Source: Pempheris klunzingeri
Lineage: Eukaryota; Chordata; Actinopteri; Acropomatiformes; Pempheridae
Length of the DNA stretch: 64,000 nt
Reading direction: 5' to 3'
Assembly (NCBI RefSeq): GCF_042242105.1
Contig: NC_092035.1
Span: 13,778,977 to 13,842,976, forward strand
Notes under the pieces: model-generated
Told to the model about the DNA's origin: nothing
What the model saw: the letters and a program-made list of their open reading frames with translations, nothing else
Databases searched by the model: none
Translations under genes and position numbers: made by a program
In this document: piece after piece, positions 23,300-46,515 of the stretch
How positions within the stretch are numbered: position 1 is the first letter of the stretch
Layout of the letters: every line of letters begins with the position of its first letter

Positions 23300-23894
23300 G
23301 GCAATGAGTAGAGCTTGGCTTGGCACTACTGCTGCAAGGCTTAGGGACATCCACTTCAGGTAATTGCTACCGAGGTCATCCCACAGTACTGTAGGACTCT
23401 ATTGACTCTTTATACATGCCAAATGGCATATGACCAGCAGCTGGACTATGGTTGTCTCTATTCATTGTACCTTTGTCTGGTAAAATAGTAAAGTTGCCTT
23501 GAAAGTTGACCATTCTCATAAAAACTTAGTACTGAGTAACAAAAGGCATGAAAAGGGTATAATTTTGGTCTCAGAATGAAAATTTGTGTCATATTTGCGC
23601 CTATAATTAAGTGACTGGAATGGTGCCCAGCTATAGCAATGCACTATTGTGCATCAGTTATAAAAGCACTTATCAATGCTAAACGTTTCCCTGGTAATAT
23701 CACTACCACTTTCCGTAGATCTTACAATGCAATCCCCTCTGTATATTATCCAAATTTAAGTATATTCACGTGATTAAAAATGTATTTTCAATTTTCCTTT
23801 TCATTTGTGATATTTGTAGAATAATTAGACATGCAACACTATTACCAGAAGCATTGTCTCCTGGGCCTGTTTTTCATATAATGTCTAAAACTGA

Positions 23895-23900
23895 AATAAA
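23895..23900 (+). terminator. cnga3: Candidate cnga3 polyadenylation signal
   Basis: AATAAA about 600 bases after the cnga3 stop codon, in AT-rich 3' UTR-like DNA. It is the first perfect hexamer I see downstream. Confidence 0.5.
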
Positions 23901-24149
23901 CAGATTTGAAGCCACAGTAAAAAGGCAAAAAGCTCTTTGCAGTTAGAACATGCTTCTGCTGATGACATGTAACAATTCTTAGGTATAAAATGATTTCCCA
24001 CTGGTCTTAAAAATACTTGCATGAATGTTTTTACTATGTACTAACGGTCTTGTTAGACACTGACACAAGGCATTGGATTACTTTCAGGATGGGTGATAAT
24101 CAGCTAATGGCAATTTTACAGTCACTTATCAACCTAATGTCTTTGGATT

Positions 24150-24280
24150 GTGAGAGGAAGCTGGAGAACCCGGAGAGAACCCATGCAAGCACGGGAAGAA
24201 CATGCAGACTCCACACAGAAAGGTTCAAACCTGGATTCGAACCTGGAACTTTCTTGCTGTGAGGCAACAGTGCTAACAGT
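24150..24280 (-). repeat. tRNA-like SINE, reverse orientation
   Basis: Read on the minus strand it gives TTAGCACTGTTGCCTCACAG, then AAGTTCCAGGTTCGAATCC, resembling tRNA A and B boxes. GCATGTTCTTCCCGTGCTTG and TTCTCCGGGTTCTCC follow. This is a very common teleost repeat. The copy at 58966-59097 shares the head in the opposite orientation. Confidence 0.75.
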
Positions 24281-27200
24281 GATAATTTCTATGTGGTATG
24301 TCGCCAATAATAATAATAATTTGGTCTGTTTGCCTGTCAGTTAAGACGTTGCAACATTAAATCTTGTCTAAAGTCTAAGTGTGAGGACTGCCTCTCCATT
24401 TGCTTCGTATGCTGCTTATCAATCTTGCTTGGTTGGTCCAGATATCTCAACAAATTGCTATGAAATTTAGTACAAATATTCAAGGTCCCTTGTGAATAAA
24501 CCCTAATGACTTTGGTAATCCCCCAACCTCTTATCTAGTGCCACCAGCAGGTCAGCTTTCACTTATCCACGGTTAAGATGGCAACATCAGTTAGATAGGC
24601 TGGCACACAATTTTGTATCGACAGCTGTGGTTCGGAGGATGAATTTGAGGGGGGTGTCTCTCGCACTGCCTGCAAGTTAACACTGCTGGATGGACTGCTA
24701 TGGAATTGGGTACGAGTATTCATGCCCCCCTGTAATTTAATATTGCATGTGAAGCCAGTGAACCCCTGGCTTTTCGTAAAGTGCCATCATCAGGTCAAAA
24801 AATTCAAGGTCCGTGTCTGAGCATGACATATATTTAATGTTCCTGATGTTAATATCTGAGTGGACTTCACAGGAAGGATTCAGTGACAGATATGTGTGAA
24901 GTGCCTGGAGATTCAAGTCAGGATAAGAAGGCAATACAAGTTGGAAAAAGCAGTCATCTTTATTTAGCATGTTTTCACAACACTGAATACTTTTAGCCTT
25001 TCATCAGTTTGTATCTTTTAGACTGTAACTGTGGAGTCAAACCAATCGATGAAAATTGCTTCGCTTTCCAAGATTAGGTCGAGCTTTTACCTTTTACCTT
25101 CACTGGGCTCTAGAGCCCTTTCACATGTCCAGGTGAGCAGCATCTTCAGCATTACAAAACAGAGGTACAGAGTAATGTTAGAGCTGAAACCAGACCTAGG
25201 CTCAATAACAGTTGTAAGTAATCCTTAACCTTTTGTTTTAACCTACAGAGTGTTTCACATAATCGAGGCTTACTGCAGTATACCTGTGCCAGCTAAGTTC
25301 GTACAAACATACTGTCTGCTGTAGGGACTCTCCTACATGCCCACATTTTCAGGCACTCTATGAACTGTCCAATGTGACTCCAATGAAAGCTAAAACCACC
25401 AATGAAAGGCATACTCCAACATCATTTTGCCCAAGTCTGGCTGAAACCATGAAGATGAGGAAGTAAGAGCAATGGAGCAGAACGCATGGCTCACGGCCGT
25501 TGTGTACTGCCGTGGTCTGAGCACCACGGTTCAGTGAGATTTTGTGGGCGCCATTAGGCTCACAGGCTGAGCAGCGTTTCCAAAAGATCTGTCGTCTCGC
25601 AGACACATCACTAGGACAGCAGGAGCCTCACAGGTAGACACGCCGGTGTCCGAGTGAGGATTCACAAATTGAACCAACAGCAGCCACCACTGTTGTTCCC
25701 AAGACAACACAGAATGACAGAATCAGCTCTGATCAACTTGTCAGCAGAGATTTGTAGCCCGACACCTTGCAGTTCTATGCAGATAAACCTCTCGCTACGT
25801 CACTGCTCCCCTACGTGGTTACTTTCAGCAACAATAGAATCTGACTGTATTTGTCCTGAATTATGGAAAACAGTTTTGACAAGCAAATCTTAAACCAAGG
25901 TCCACTTACTAGTTTGGGGGCTTTTAGCCACATCTCTTGGTTTTCACTAGTGGATGGAGTTTATTCAACGGACATGACGCTGGCTCAGGTCTTATCACAT
26001 GGCCAATGATTACACAAAGAGAGATGGTAACCCCTGTCTTTGCTCCAAAATGTTCTCTGGTATCACATGTAAATGTCCTTCCTTGATGTTTCTCCAGTCG
26101 TCCACTGAATTCTGGTTCATGACCTTCGACCGCTTCCCAGTGGATGCTGTGAGCGGTTCTAGTCTGGTGTTCACAGATAGGTGATCTGGACTTTACTGTG
26201 TCTTTTGACTGAACTGAAACTGAAAAAGCCAAATAAAGATCAAGGAGCACATTTGCATTCGATGCCACAGACCATCTTTGCATACAGACAAGGATTAACA
26301 TTAACTCGCCTTTGTGTGACCACTTCTTATCCTGTGACTGAAGCTTCATATGTAGGTCATGTGATGACACCTGACCCAGCCCCACTTACTGCTAACAGAT
26401 GTTATATGATGTGGTTGAAAGCTTCACAATGCTAGTGATCAGACCTCAACACAAATGCCAGAACATTTAATACCAAATTGACGAGTGGTCAAACAAGCTT
26501 TTCTCCACAGTTCACCTAAATTATCTGAACCACTTATTTCGGGGTAAAACAAAAAGATGAATGTTAAAGGACCAGTGTGTTTGCAAGTGTTTCTGTATAC
26601 TAGTTGGTTTAGCTTTTTACTTTGGAATGCATCTTTTCCCCCCCACACAGTTCAAAGTGGCCATTAGCTCCCATTCATTTCCATTCAGTAGGAAAATCTG
26701 TAAGCAGACTTTTGAAATGTGTTCCAGTTGTCTGATCCACCACAATGAACATCAAGTCTGTGTTAAAATGTCTATGTGCGGTTGAGAAGGTTAAGTAATC
26801 TGCATATATGTATATTCTTTAGTAGATGCACTAAACCCACTGGTGTGTCCTGGATGGTAAACATCCTCTAACCTTTGCAGAGGTCCTTCTTAAATTACTT
26901 ATGACCTACATACTTACCAAACGTGCAGAATGTGCACGATGCAATGGACTGCTAATAGTGACATTTCAGGTGTGTTCATTCTATTTTCATTTGCAATAAG
27001 TGGTTTAAATAATTTGGCTAAACTGTGGGTGTGTTTAAAACCTGCCTGGGTGTCTTGTGCTGCTTGCCCATAAAGCACACTAATGACAGTGTCAAAGTAT
27101 AAAATGAGAGGAAACGTGGCCAAAACTACCGACCCAGGTTGTTCAAAGAAATCATTCAAACCAGTGAATTGAGTCTGTGTGCAAGAACATCATGCAAATA

Positions 27201-28830
27201 TCGCTCAAATCCGTTGGTACAGCCTTTTCAACTTAACAAAAACAAAACTATCAAAAATACAAAAGATCTACCTATTCTGAGGGGAGATGATTTCATAGCT
27301 GATATTCCAATTAATGTTGTCGGGGAAAAAAAAAGTGCTAATGAGCACTTTGTGATTTTTCCATAGATAGTGGTTACACCTGTTTTCATTTTCACTGAAC
27401 GTTATGATCACAGTGATGCGACCACACTGTACCACATACCCGAGAATCAGGAGACAATCAGTGCCTGTGTGTATATGCAAACTAATATTCCACTACTATT
27501 CAGAATATGACAATATTCCAAATTTGTTACAGGTAAACAGTTATTCTGTGTGGATATTCCAGATTAGATGTTACTCTGAGTGCAGCATTTTCCTATCAAG
27601 GCGTGGCATGTGCTGATATTACTGTGTTAGGAGCATTCTTTGGACATACATGCAGCACGTTTGGAATATGCATCCCAGCTGGGGTTTTTACTACAGTTTC
27701 CAACACACAGCCTCTCGCCTCTTAACGGAACAAGCCGACTAGGCAACAGTTTGCAGGGCTGTCGGAGGGAGAAACACACCTTCTTTCAGACATTTTTAGA
27801 TTTGAGCAAACATCACAACACCAACTTTTTCAAGAAGATAGTTGAAGGAATGAAATAGGGAGGCTGTGATCACGCAGCTCGCCGCCGCACGGCTGTGTGT
27901 GAACAGGAATACTAGTGGAATATTCATTTTCATTAGCCATGAACAGCTTAGTCGTAATATTGTCTTTTTCGGAATAGTGGCAAAAACAGAATGTTTTGTG
28001 CATGGGAGTTTTTGGTGGATTCTTTTTTTGTTCTACGAGCTAAGTAATTGTTTCTGCTTGCTTCCAGTCATTTGGATGCAATTGAGATAACATTTAAATC
28101 CATCTTTGTGTTGCTAAATAGGGAACAAACACATTTCTCTACTGTTCATTTAAATGTTGTTTTACCTCCCATAAACAGATATTAATGAGAGATAAGATCA
28201 AACTACAGATTGACACTGATATTATTCTCCATGATGGGTCTATTAGCAAGGAGGGATGAAAGTAACATATCAGTGGCTTCTGAATTGACTGACTCTGGGT
28301 TGCAGCTTGGACAAATTCAGTTTAAGATTGTGTTAAGGACTGTGTCGTCACAGCCCGGCATCCAATCACAGTGCCAGCCTGCCCTCGCTGACATCTAGCG
28401 TGGCACCGTGAATTCAAAACACTTGTCAGGCCGATTGTCAAGGTGTAAGAGGATACATGTTGTATTCAAATGACAGGTGTAAGCACAGCCAGAGATTTGG
28501 GTCCAGTGGTGTAAAGATCACAAGGTACTAAAGCTTTGTCAGTCACAATGAAACACTGCTTTCTTGACTCTACGTGTGGAGGTTCCACATAAAATGGGGT
28601 TATATTGAGCAGAAACTATGCAATGTGAGCTGTCTATTCATACAAGACTAAGCCAGAAATAGACAACACAGAGTGCGTACTGGGACTTCACTTATCAACT
28701 GACTGTATAGGTTGGCACAAGAGGAGCTCTATGTCTGTATCTGAGAACATCATCAGTGACTGGTCTACATGTGTACATCCTCCAAAACGTGCACAATACG
28801 GCGTCGTAGTTCCAACCGCACTGATATATA
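24281..28830. other. Intergenic between the convergent cnga3 and ube3a genes
   Basis: About 4.5 kb of AT-rich DNA. Several 60-150 codon open frames lack family motifs, start context or splice context. A phrase near 26645-26690 (AAAGTGGCCATTAGCTCCCA) looks like a common teleost interspersed repeat. No gene or RNA was recognised. Confidence 0.35.
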
Positions 28831-28839
28831 AATACTGTT

Positions 28840-28845
28840 TTTATT
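28840..28845 (-). terminator. ube3a: Candidate ube3a polyadenylation signal
   Basis: AATAAA on the minus strand about 870 bases beyond the ube3a stop codon. It is the nearest perfect hexamer I found; shorter 3' ends using variant signals are possible. Confidence 0.35.
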
Positions 28846-29715
28846 TAGAATTGTCAACACAGGAAGACATGGAAATAAAATGCTTGAAACAATCATGGCA
28901 ACCTGTGGCCAAAAAAACAAACATTCTGAAAATGTCTAAGTGCACTTACACAGCTCTGACAAGATTTTAGTCTAACCTGCGGTGTACCCCCCCCTCCCCC
29001 CCAAAAAAGAAAAAAAAAAGGCCCAAAATCAAAAGAGAAAAATGGCTATTTGATGTGCCATTTTGGACCACACAACAGTAACCTTCCAGATGCTCCCCTT
29101 GACCAACTGACTTAGTAGAAACAATAACCGATGGCTGTGGGTGGAATGGTCAGCAAGAGCTCCTTTCTTCAGTAGGGAATACAATATTTTGCAGTAAAGA
29201 CTACTCTAAGACAAGATTCTCTCTTGTCAACTGTCTGTGAACAAGAGTTCAGGGCTACTTAAACACATTTTTGTTCAATAAATGGAGTTTATATTGACTT
29301 TAATATTAACCCTCCCCCTTTCCCTAAGTAGGGAAACTATCCCAACAGGCAGGCATGAAAAATAACCAATTTTAACCTTAAAATAAATAATAAGGAAAAT
29401 GATCCTCTCTGTACAAAGAAAAAAAGATGTGGAGGCTGCGGCACATTCACATAATGTGGATGTGGGTTTGGGTACTTTGATCAGGAGGTCCTGTGCTTAC
29501 ACTGACTTATGTGGGATGATGCAGGCACAGTAGAAGAACTACTAGAGCGCTCTAATGGAACCATTGCTCCTCTTTCACCATTGACTTGCTTTTCTTCAAA
29601 ACATACTCTGGTCGGTCTTTTGTCACCTTTTAGATTGTGTCTGATAAAGGAAGGGCAGGGCAGGGTTTGATGGGCTTTCTGTGAAGGAGTCCGTCCATGT
29701 GTTTGGCGCAGGGGC

Positions 29716-39723
<10,008 letters not shown>

Positions 39724-40487
39724 TCGGCTTGCTTCGGGGTTGTCTATTTCAGGCTCCTCGTATTCTCTGATTGAACAACAAACAATAACGATGAGAAATA
39801 CAGCAGAGGTCACGATGTGCTGCATTAACATAACCATTACAACCAACACTGCTGGCTCTTTGCTGCTTCACTACTGAGGCAGTATGTTGGACATATTCTG
39901 GTTTAGAATTGGCGCATGCCTCAGGGAGGATGAGAAAATGACCTGCTAGCTACAAAGCAACATTACAGTCGGTGTCTTGTAGCTGGAAGCAAGCGGGTTA
40001 GCCTTACAGTGATTAGGGTCACAGCCAGTGTATTCTGCTGTGTGGAGCCATTAATACGGCCAATAACCGCACACTGTTGGTGATTGTTAAAATAAGCTTC
40101 ACACAAAACCCAAAGCACCGACAGAGGGGCAATGGGGCAACTGAAGCAGGGGAAATGTCAGGAACCTGGACATCCTGACGCTGACTTAGCAAGCTAATGT
40201 AGCAAACACTAGCTAGCCCGCTGGCCTTATTTCAACTCTTATTCATGCACAACTGGCTGCATTTCCATCTTTAATCAGCCCATGCGAGCGGCAAACTTCA
40301 TCTAAATATACGGAGAAATAAAACAACACAGCAATAGCATTCATAAATCTACCAGCTGCAGCTAGCTAGCGACCACTTTCAGTGTTTCTCCTAGCATTCC
40401 CGGCATCCCCGGCTCTTTCCTCCTGGCGTGCCCACCTATATGGTCCTCCTGCGGGGCTAGTCTCGGCCTGTGGTGGCGCACACTCAC

Positions 40488-40715
40488 AGTCCTCCTTCTC
40501 GTCGGAATTCATACGAGACTTTATCCTCAGTTGTTTGTTATTCTTTTGCTGTTTGTGAATGTATCAAGTTCTCCACAGGTAGATTACAACTTCAACAGCA
40601 CGACGGTTTGAGTCTACTCGGACAGCGACGAAGGATTTTGTGTTCCAAACTTCATTCACGGCCTCCCTACAGCAGGCTCTTTCCCCTGCCTGAGGTTCTC
40701 AGCCATCTTGACTTC
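40488..40715 (-). promoter_or_regulatory. ube3a: ube3a first exon and core promoter, with two short upstream ORFs
   Basis: The minus strand carries a YY1-type initiator motif AAGATGGC (40709-40702). An exon of about 220 bases then ends at a strong donor (ACT|GTGAGT, 40488/40487). The ATG inside the YY1 motif opens a 16-codon ORF ending at 40656. A second ATG (40512-40510) reads MNSDEKED and reaches the donor in phase 1. Joining to exon 2 makes the junction codon a stop with either nearby acceptor (TAG with 39766, TAA with 39764), so the main protein is expected to start at the MKRAAAK Met. The start of transcription is inferred, not shown. Confidence 0.55.
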
Positions 40716-40917
40716 ACCATCAGCCTGCGTCCCACAATGCACTGCGTTGTAGCGACAAAACCTGCTGGAATGGATCGTAATGCTGCAAGGACCCGGACTC
40801 ATTCAGTCCATCACCACAGCGCTGGTGCAACTATGCACAGCTCAACAGTGTTCACATTAGAATACAAATGATTTATTTACACATTTGTAGTGTTATAACG
40901 TGAAGTAGTTTTTACTC

Positions 40918-41095
40918 CAGTGGTGAAAGAAGTACTCAGATCTTTTATTTTAGTATGTAGCAATATCACAGTGTAAAAATAGGCTGTCACAAATACAAGT
41001 TCTGCGTTTAGGTAAAACTACATAAGTACTAGCATCGTAATATACTTTAAGTACCAAAGTAAAGCACTCATGCAATATGAGTTACTTTCACACAC
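40918..41095 (+). mobile_element. hAT-like non-autonomous element piece
   Basis: Begins CAGTGGTGAAAGAAGTACTC, close to the CAGTGGTGGAA terminal repeat of common fish hAT elements. It continues with ACTTTAAGTACCAAAGTAAAG. The far end is not clear because the next element follows directly. Confidence 0.6.
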
Positions 41096-41104
41096 TATTT
41101 TAGA

Positions 41105-41465
41105 TTCTTCAAAGTAGCACCCTTTTTGCTTTGCTCACTCTCGGCTTTCTCTCAGTCAGCTTCATGAGAACCCGGATGGTTTTCCAACAGTCCTGAAGGA
41201 GCTCCCAGAGGTGCTGAGCACTCTCCGTTTCCTTCACTCCGCGGTCCAACTCCTCCCAAACCATCTCAGCTGGGCTCAGGTCAGCTGAATGTGGAGCACT
41301 CCATCCCTCTCCTGGAGGTGTGTTTGGGCTCATTGTCCTGTTGAACAACAAGTGATGGTCCCACTAAGCACAAACCAGATGGGATGGCGTGTTGCTGCAG
41401 AATGCTGTGGTAGCCATGCTTCATGGTGGGAATCACACATGTAGAAACCATCTGCTCACCCACTT
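41105..41465 (-). mobile_element. Tc1-like transposase C-terminal remnant
   Basis: The minus strand encodes STCVIPTMKHG, then LVVQQDNEPKHTSR (a Tc1 QQDNDPKHT motif containing the second catalytic Asp). In another frame follow LSPAEMVWEELDRGVKE and LWELLQDCWKTI (SPDLNPIE and the LW...LQ..W motif). A frameshift separates the pieces and Pro-Asp-Leu-Asn is altered to SADLSPAE. Dead copy. Confidence 0.8.
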
Positions 41466-42540
41466 CAGTTTGCCTACCAACCTGGCATCGGGGTGGACGA
41501 CGCTGTCATCCTCCTTCTACACCGAGCTCTCTCTCACCTGGAGAAGGCTGGAAGCACTGTGAGGATCTCATTTCTTGATTTCTCCAGTGCCTTCAACACG
41601 ATACAGCCAGCACTTCTAAGGGACAAGCAGGAGAACACCGGTGTGGGCCATCACCTCACATCCTGGATTCTGGACTACCTCACCAACCGTCCACAGTATG
41701 TGAGGACAAGGGACTGTGTGTACGACATGGTTGTCTGCAGTACAGGGGCCCCGGCAGGGAACGGTCCTTACTCCGTTTCTCTTCACCCTCCACACTGCAG
41801 ACTTCTCTTACAACTCACACACCTGCCACCTGCAAAAGTTCTCTGATGATTCTGCCATCACCGATGGAGATGACAGGGAGTACAGAGAACTAATGCAGGA
41901 CTTTGTGGACTGGTGCCAGAGGAACCACCTCCAGATCCATGCGGGGAAAACCAAAGAACTGGTGGTGGATTTCTGTAGATGCACACACTCCCCCCCCCCC
42001 CAACACCGGTGAGTATCAAGGGAATAGGCATCGAGATGGTGACATCATATAAGTACCTGGGTGTTCACCTAAGCAATAAACTGGACTGGACTGACAACTC
42101 AGAACAGAGCAGACTCAGGAGGCTGAGGTCTTTTGGACTGCAGGGGGCAGAGTGAGTGAAAGAACTGTCTCCTCCAACTTAAATTGAATGAATGATGTGT
42201 GAATGGGTGAATGAGGATGTGATGTAAAAAAAAAACTTTGAGAAGTCGAAATGACTAGAAAGGTGCTGTACAAATACAAACCATTTACCAGGACTCTTTA
42301 AGACCTTCTATGACTCTGCTGTGCCATCAGCCATTTCATATGGAGTGGTCTGCTGGGGGGAGCAGCATCACAGCTGTGGACAGGAAGAGACTGGACATGC
42401 TCATCAAGAAGGCCGGCTCTGTCCTGGGTCGCCCCCTCGACCCAGTTGAGGTGGTGGGAGAGCGGAGGATGATGGCAAAGCTATCATCCAAGAGACAGAA
42501 CAACTCCCACCTCATGAAGGACACACTGACAGCATAATTC
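41462..42540 (+). mobile_element. Rex1/L2-like LINE reverse-transcriptase remnant, itself interrupted
   Basis: Pieces in several frames give VDDAVILLLHRALSHLEKAG, RISFLDFSSAFNTIQPALL, then GTVLTPFLFTLHTADFSYNS, FSDDSAITDGDDREYRELM and LDWTD. After 42290 come LFKTFYDSAVPSAISYG and IKKAGSVLGRPLDPVEVVG. The order is that of one fish non-LTR element. The RT active site reads FSDD. The ORF carries frameshifts, and 42160-42290 is foreign tail-like sequence, so the copy is dead. Confidence 0.85.
42160..42290 (+). repeat. LINE/SINE tail inserted inside the LINE at 41462-42540
   Basis: TGAATGGGTGAATGAGGATG followed by an A run, ACTTTGAGAAGTCGAAATGA and AGGTGCTGTACAAATACAAA is a common fish retroposon tail. 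The LINE coding sequence resumes immediately after it, which shows nesting. Confidence 0.7.
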
Positions 42541-43864
42541 TATGTCGGTTGATGTCTTCAATATTAATCCACAATGTAGAAAAACGATAATAATAAAGAA
42601 AAAACAGAAAACAACCAGTGTTCCTATGCTTCCAATTAAAGGTTTAAAAGGGCTAAACCTTTAGATATATGTATATATACAGGATGCAGGACCCCTTTAC
42701 TGGACTAGGTTTGTAGTTAGTATTGTGCTCTAGTGTCTTCTATCAAGTTTGCATTTTGTCCAGTGAAAATTTCAGATCCAGCACAGAGGAAGTGCATTCC
42801 AGAAGGGTTCCAGAAGGTGTGTTCATTCTGAATGAAAAATGAATGTTTATCTAGCTTGATTCTAACAGATTTGAACACTGAGAGTTGACTGTTTGCTTAC
42901 TGGCCACACAAGTGGAAGTGGCAGTGCATATGGTACCTGCGGCTCCCCTGTATGTTTGTGTGTGGAGTGACTGCTACCACTCAGACTCAGACTGATGTCA
43001 AAAGACTAGAGTCAAATTGTTACTGAACAGATGTAAACAACTTGATTTTTGTCATGTTTTGTCCTCCTGAGAGTAAAACACACTGCAGGTTCAATGGGAG
43101 GGAATAATCAAATGTAACCAGGGCAGCTTTATTCTTTACTTCTAATTCATATTTCTCATTTGGTTGGGGCGTCCGCACCAGCTATATTTTCTATTCTCTG
43201 CAATTTCGCTTTGTTTCTATTACAAATACAGGGAGTATATGTGAGTCAAGCTTTTGTCATACAGTATCAAACAGTGCCAGAAACTCCCTTGGCTCTGTTT
43301 TAAAGCTGGGGGTGGCAGAAATCTGGAAAAGGACAAAAAGCTAGAATTTGAAAAATGCAGCTCTCCAATCCCCCCCTCTCTGTCCTAAGCCCACCCCACC
43401 AGATGAGAATAGGACAATATGCACAGGCTTCATACATGCAGGAAAATGTTACCATTATCCCAACCACAGCAATTCTATGAGAATTATCATCTTATTTTCT
43501 TTGCCAGCGTGTGGACCTAATGTTAGCTACATAAACATCAGCTGAAATCAGCTGCAGCCTCTGGATACAGTTAGCAGGAGTCCAATCAAACTTCAAATTA
43601 TTGTGCAGCAAATTGGAAGAGTGCATATAGAGTTGAAATAAAACAAGTAATCATTCAAAATGTTCACTGGTTATGTCCATGATATTTCACTTCATGCCCC
43701 TTTATTGCACAGAAGAGCCATGAAGTCCCATAAATTAGAGAGTTGTGATGACTGTGATTCAGAGAGAAAAAGAGAGATGGAAACAGAGCAGAACAGAGCT
43801 GGAGATGGAGGCTGGACCACCTCAGCACCCAACGCCTCTGCTGTCCGTCTCTGTCTGAGGTTGA
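42541..43864. other. Intergenic, nothing recognised
   Basis: No convincing exons, repeats or RNA genes. Probably old repeat-derived DNA. Confidence 0.3.
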
Positions 43865-44235
43865 TGAGTTGTACGGGAAGAAAGGACTTCCTGTGTCATT
43901 CTGTTGAAGGTGCCACTGTGGGGATGGTGAGGGTCCTTGTCCTCCTCTCCAACACCACCCCCAGGACAGAGCCAGCCTTCCTGAAAGTAAAAAAATAGTA
44001 TAGCACTGAGCTGGACTCAACGATGAGTCCACGACACTCCTGTACTCAGCCTCCATCACCTCTCTGATGCAGCAATAGCATAGAACCACTGACATACCAA
44101 CCAGTCTGGTAGTCCACAATCCAAAACACCAGGAGAACATTAAGTTGTCAGCTTGCACCCCAGCACAGAAAGCTGGATGGTGTTGAATGCACTGGACAAA
44201 TCAAAGAACGTGACTTTCACAGAGCAAGTGTATCT
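43865..44235 (-). mobile_element. LINE reverse-transcriptase remnant, reverse orientation, internally deleted
   Basis: On the minus strand, 44235-44165 reads VTFFDLSSAFNTIQLSVLG, an RT segment also seen at 41560-41620. After a gap, sequence near 43990-43920 reads KAGSVLGVVLERRTRTL, matching the C-terminal KKAGSVLGRPLDPVEVVGERR region of the other copy. The intervening RT core is missing. Confidence 0.7.
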
Positions 44236-44326
44236 AGGGGTATAGCAGATTGTTCACAAATCACAATTTTCACCACAAACCACGGTATTTACGTGTGTTC
44301 CCTAACTCCTATCCTCTTCATATGAC

Positions 44327-44460
44327 ACATTAACCCTAACTTAATTTAATCCCCCACCCACTAGCCTAACCCTAACAACTCCTGTACCTAAACGTAACCA
44401 CACCCCCACCCTAATACCTGACCCGTACCTCACCCTAATCCCTATGTCTACTCTTACCCA
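44327..44460. repeat. Degenerate CCCTAA-like stretch
   Basis: Irregular TAACCCTAA, CCTAACCCTAACAAC and ACCCTAAT words over about 130 bases. These resemble vertebrate telomeric or A/C-rich satellite sequence but are too degenerate to be an intact telomere array. Confidence 0.45.
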
Positions 44461-44574
44461 ATTTTCCCATTGTATGGGACCAGATCTAAGACACATTGAG
44501 CCTGGTCACAACCTGGAGGAGAAACCATGCAAAGAAAAAGGAGGACTCTTTATTAGATTGTTGTTCGCTTACAC

Positions 44575-44690
44575 TTGTTTATTTCAGTGAACTTTGTAAA
44601 GCACTATGAGACTCTGTTGTGATATTGGGCTATACAAATAAAACTGAATTGAATTGAATTGAATTGAAATTGAATTGAATTGAGGAGAGG
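44575..44690 (+). repeat. LINE 3' tail with GAATT pentanucleotide array
   Basis: GTAAAGCACTATGAGACTCT, then GGGCTATACAAATAAAACTG and an array of about eight TGAAT units. This is a standard fish LINE tail with its terminal tandem repeat and no coding part. Confidence 0.75.
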
Positions 44691-46515
44691 CTGGGATCTG
44701 ATTTTACAGTTCTTTATTTAGAGGAGTCATAATTCACCAATAGTACATCAATTTAGCAAATCAATAATCACATGTAAAGTGTGTTATGGGAATATAGAGC
44801 TGGGGAACATATGATCTATGGAAATAGGACCCTGGGAACATAGAGCACATATGACAACCTGGGGAAGGTAGATCCCATTATGTGCAGCATATAGTAAATC
44901 TGGGGAACATGGATCATCGGGAACATGGAGCATGGTGAGACAAGGGGGGTGATAGCATCCTCCACTCCCACCTTTGGCTAGTAGGCCAACTGAGGGGGTC
45001 CAGGACTGGTTTTACCAGACTGGTCTCTACAGGGAGCTATAAGGACCATGAACCTGAGACAATGAACACCTAAGTGCACGAGCTAGTTTCAGCGTTGCCA
45101 CCCATTTTGACCAACAACTCAATGATAGACTAGCCAGTTTACAACGACACAGTTGAGTCACAAATGAACTTTAGATCCAGTTTTTAAATGTGTCTTGTTC
45201 AAAAACAAGTGCAGTTCAGTGTTCAGTGAGCCTACAGGGGTCCGACTGTCCATCCCTAACTCTGCATCACCAGATCTCTGTCTCATCAAGCTTCAGTCTG
45301 GGTTTGCTTTTGAAAATAAATACCTCACTTCTGAAAGTTCGGTCTTTTCTGCTGTATAGCCTATGTGACTGTACAATGACTGGTTTGAAGTGTCGCAATG
45401 CACTTCCATCCTCTTCTAGCTTACTTTTGTGCTTCATTTTCTCCAGACGTTTATTATCTTAATGTTACAGAAGTCGTCTGTGTGAAAGTATCATGATGCC
45501 CACCTCTTCACAGCCCTCAGTTCACAGTAACAAACACAAATCTACTTATTCTCACAGCTGACCAACCTATTAAACCCATTACATGTGTTTATCTAATAAA
45601 CAACATAACGAGGTAATATATCAGTATCAGTATCAGCTTCAATAGTATTGGTTGGCAATTAGGAAATATAATAAAAGGATGTTAACAGAAGATCAGAGGG
45701 CTGGGTGATGGTGAAAGAATGATAAGCCCTATGTTATTCTAGTGACATGCAGAATTTGAACAAATGGAAGAGGAAAATGAGGATGGCGTAGTTAAAAGCA
45801 AGAAGACTAAAGATGAGATCGCCCTCCTTTTCCGGCTCCACACTCAAATTCACACCCGGAACATACCCAGTATACGTCAGGGCACAGCTCCACTGGAGCT
45901 AAGGGGTTCAGGAGTTCAGTGCCAGGCTCAAAGGCACCTTGATAAGTAGGTCATCTGTAGGTCACTGCTGCGCCACCGAAACCACCGTGGTAAATCTGGA
46001 ATGAATCCAAGTAAGGCTTTGAAATGAAAATGCTGATTTCTGAAAGGAGTATAACTATTTACTATAGGCTATATGTTATTACAGATGTGTCAGAGGATTC
46101 GGTAACCACAAGGGTTGACGTTTTTCATACTCATAAAGCTGACATTTGTTCGTTTGCACATTTTAAAATGCAGTTATTATAAAAGACGTTACATACACAG
46201 TCACTTTTTTGTTCACACTTCTGCTCAGAAATACAATATACAAGAATCAACAGGTGCAAGCCAGTCTGCATGAAATCTTGCCAATTTTAACATTCAAAAG
46301 TAAAAAGGCCAAGATGTAAGAAAATGTGGACATCACAGACTTTAGAGGTCACATGAGCTCTTGTCTCAGCAGTCTGGAGAAAACCAGGGCCCTGCAGGGC
46401 TCTCTGCCTCTGGTGCTTGTGGCATGAAGCTCCCAGTGGAGATAGACAGATCATAGCAATTAATTCATAGAGTCATTACTTTCTTTGTTTTATTCTGGTA
46501 GTTTAGGAACCCCCA

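Noticed and set aside
42310-42537. Independent small gene (MTLLCHQPF...)
   Set aside because: It is the C-terminal part of the interrupted LINE at 41462-42540.
43664-44158. A 164-codon minus-strand open frame
   Set aside because: Parts correspond in a shifted frame to a deleted LINE, so I treat it as a retroelement remnant rather than a gene.
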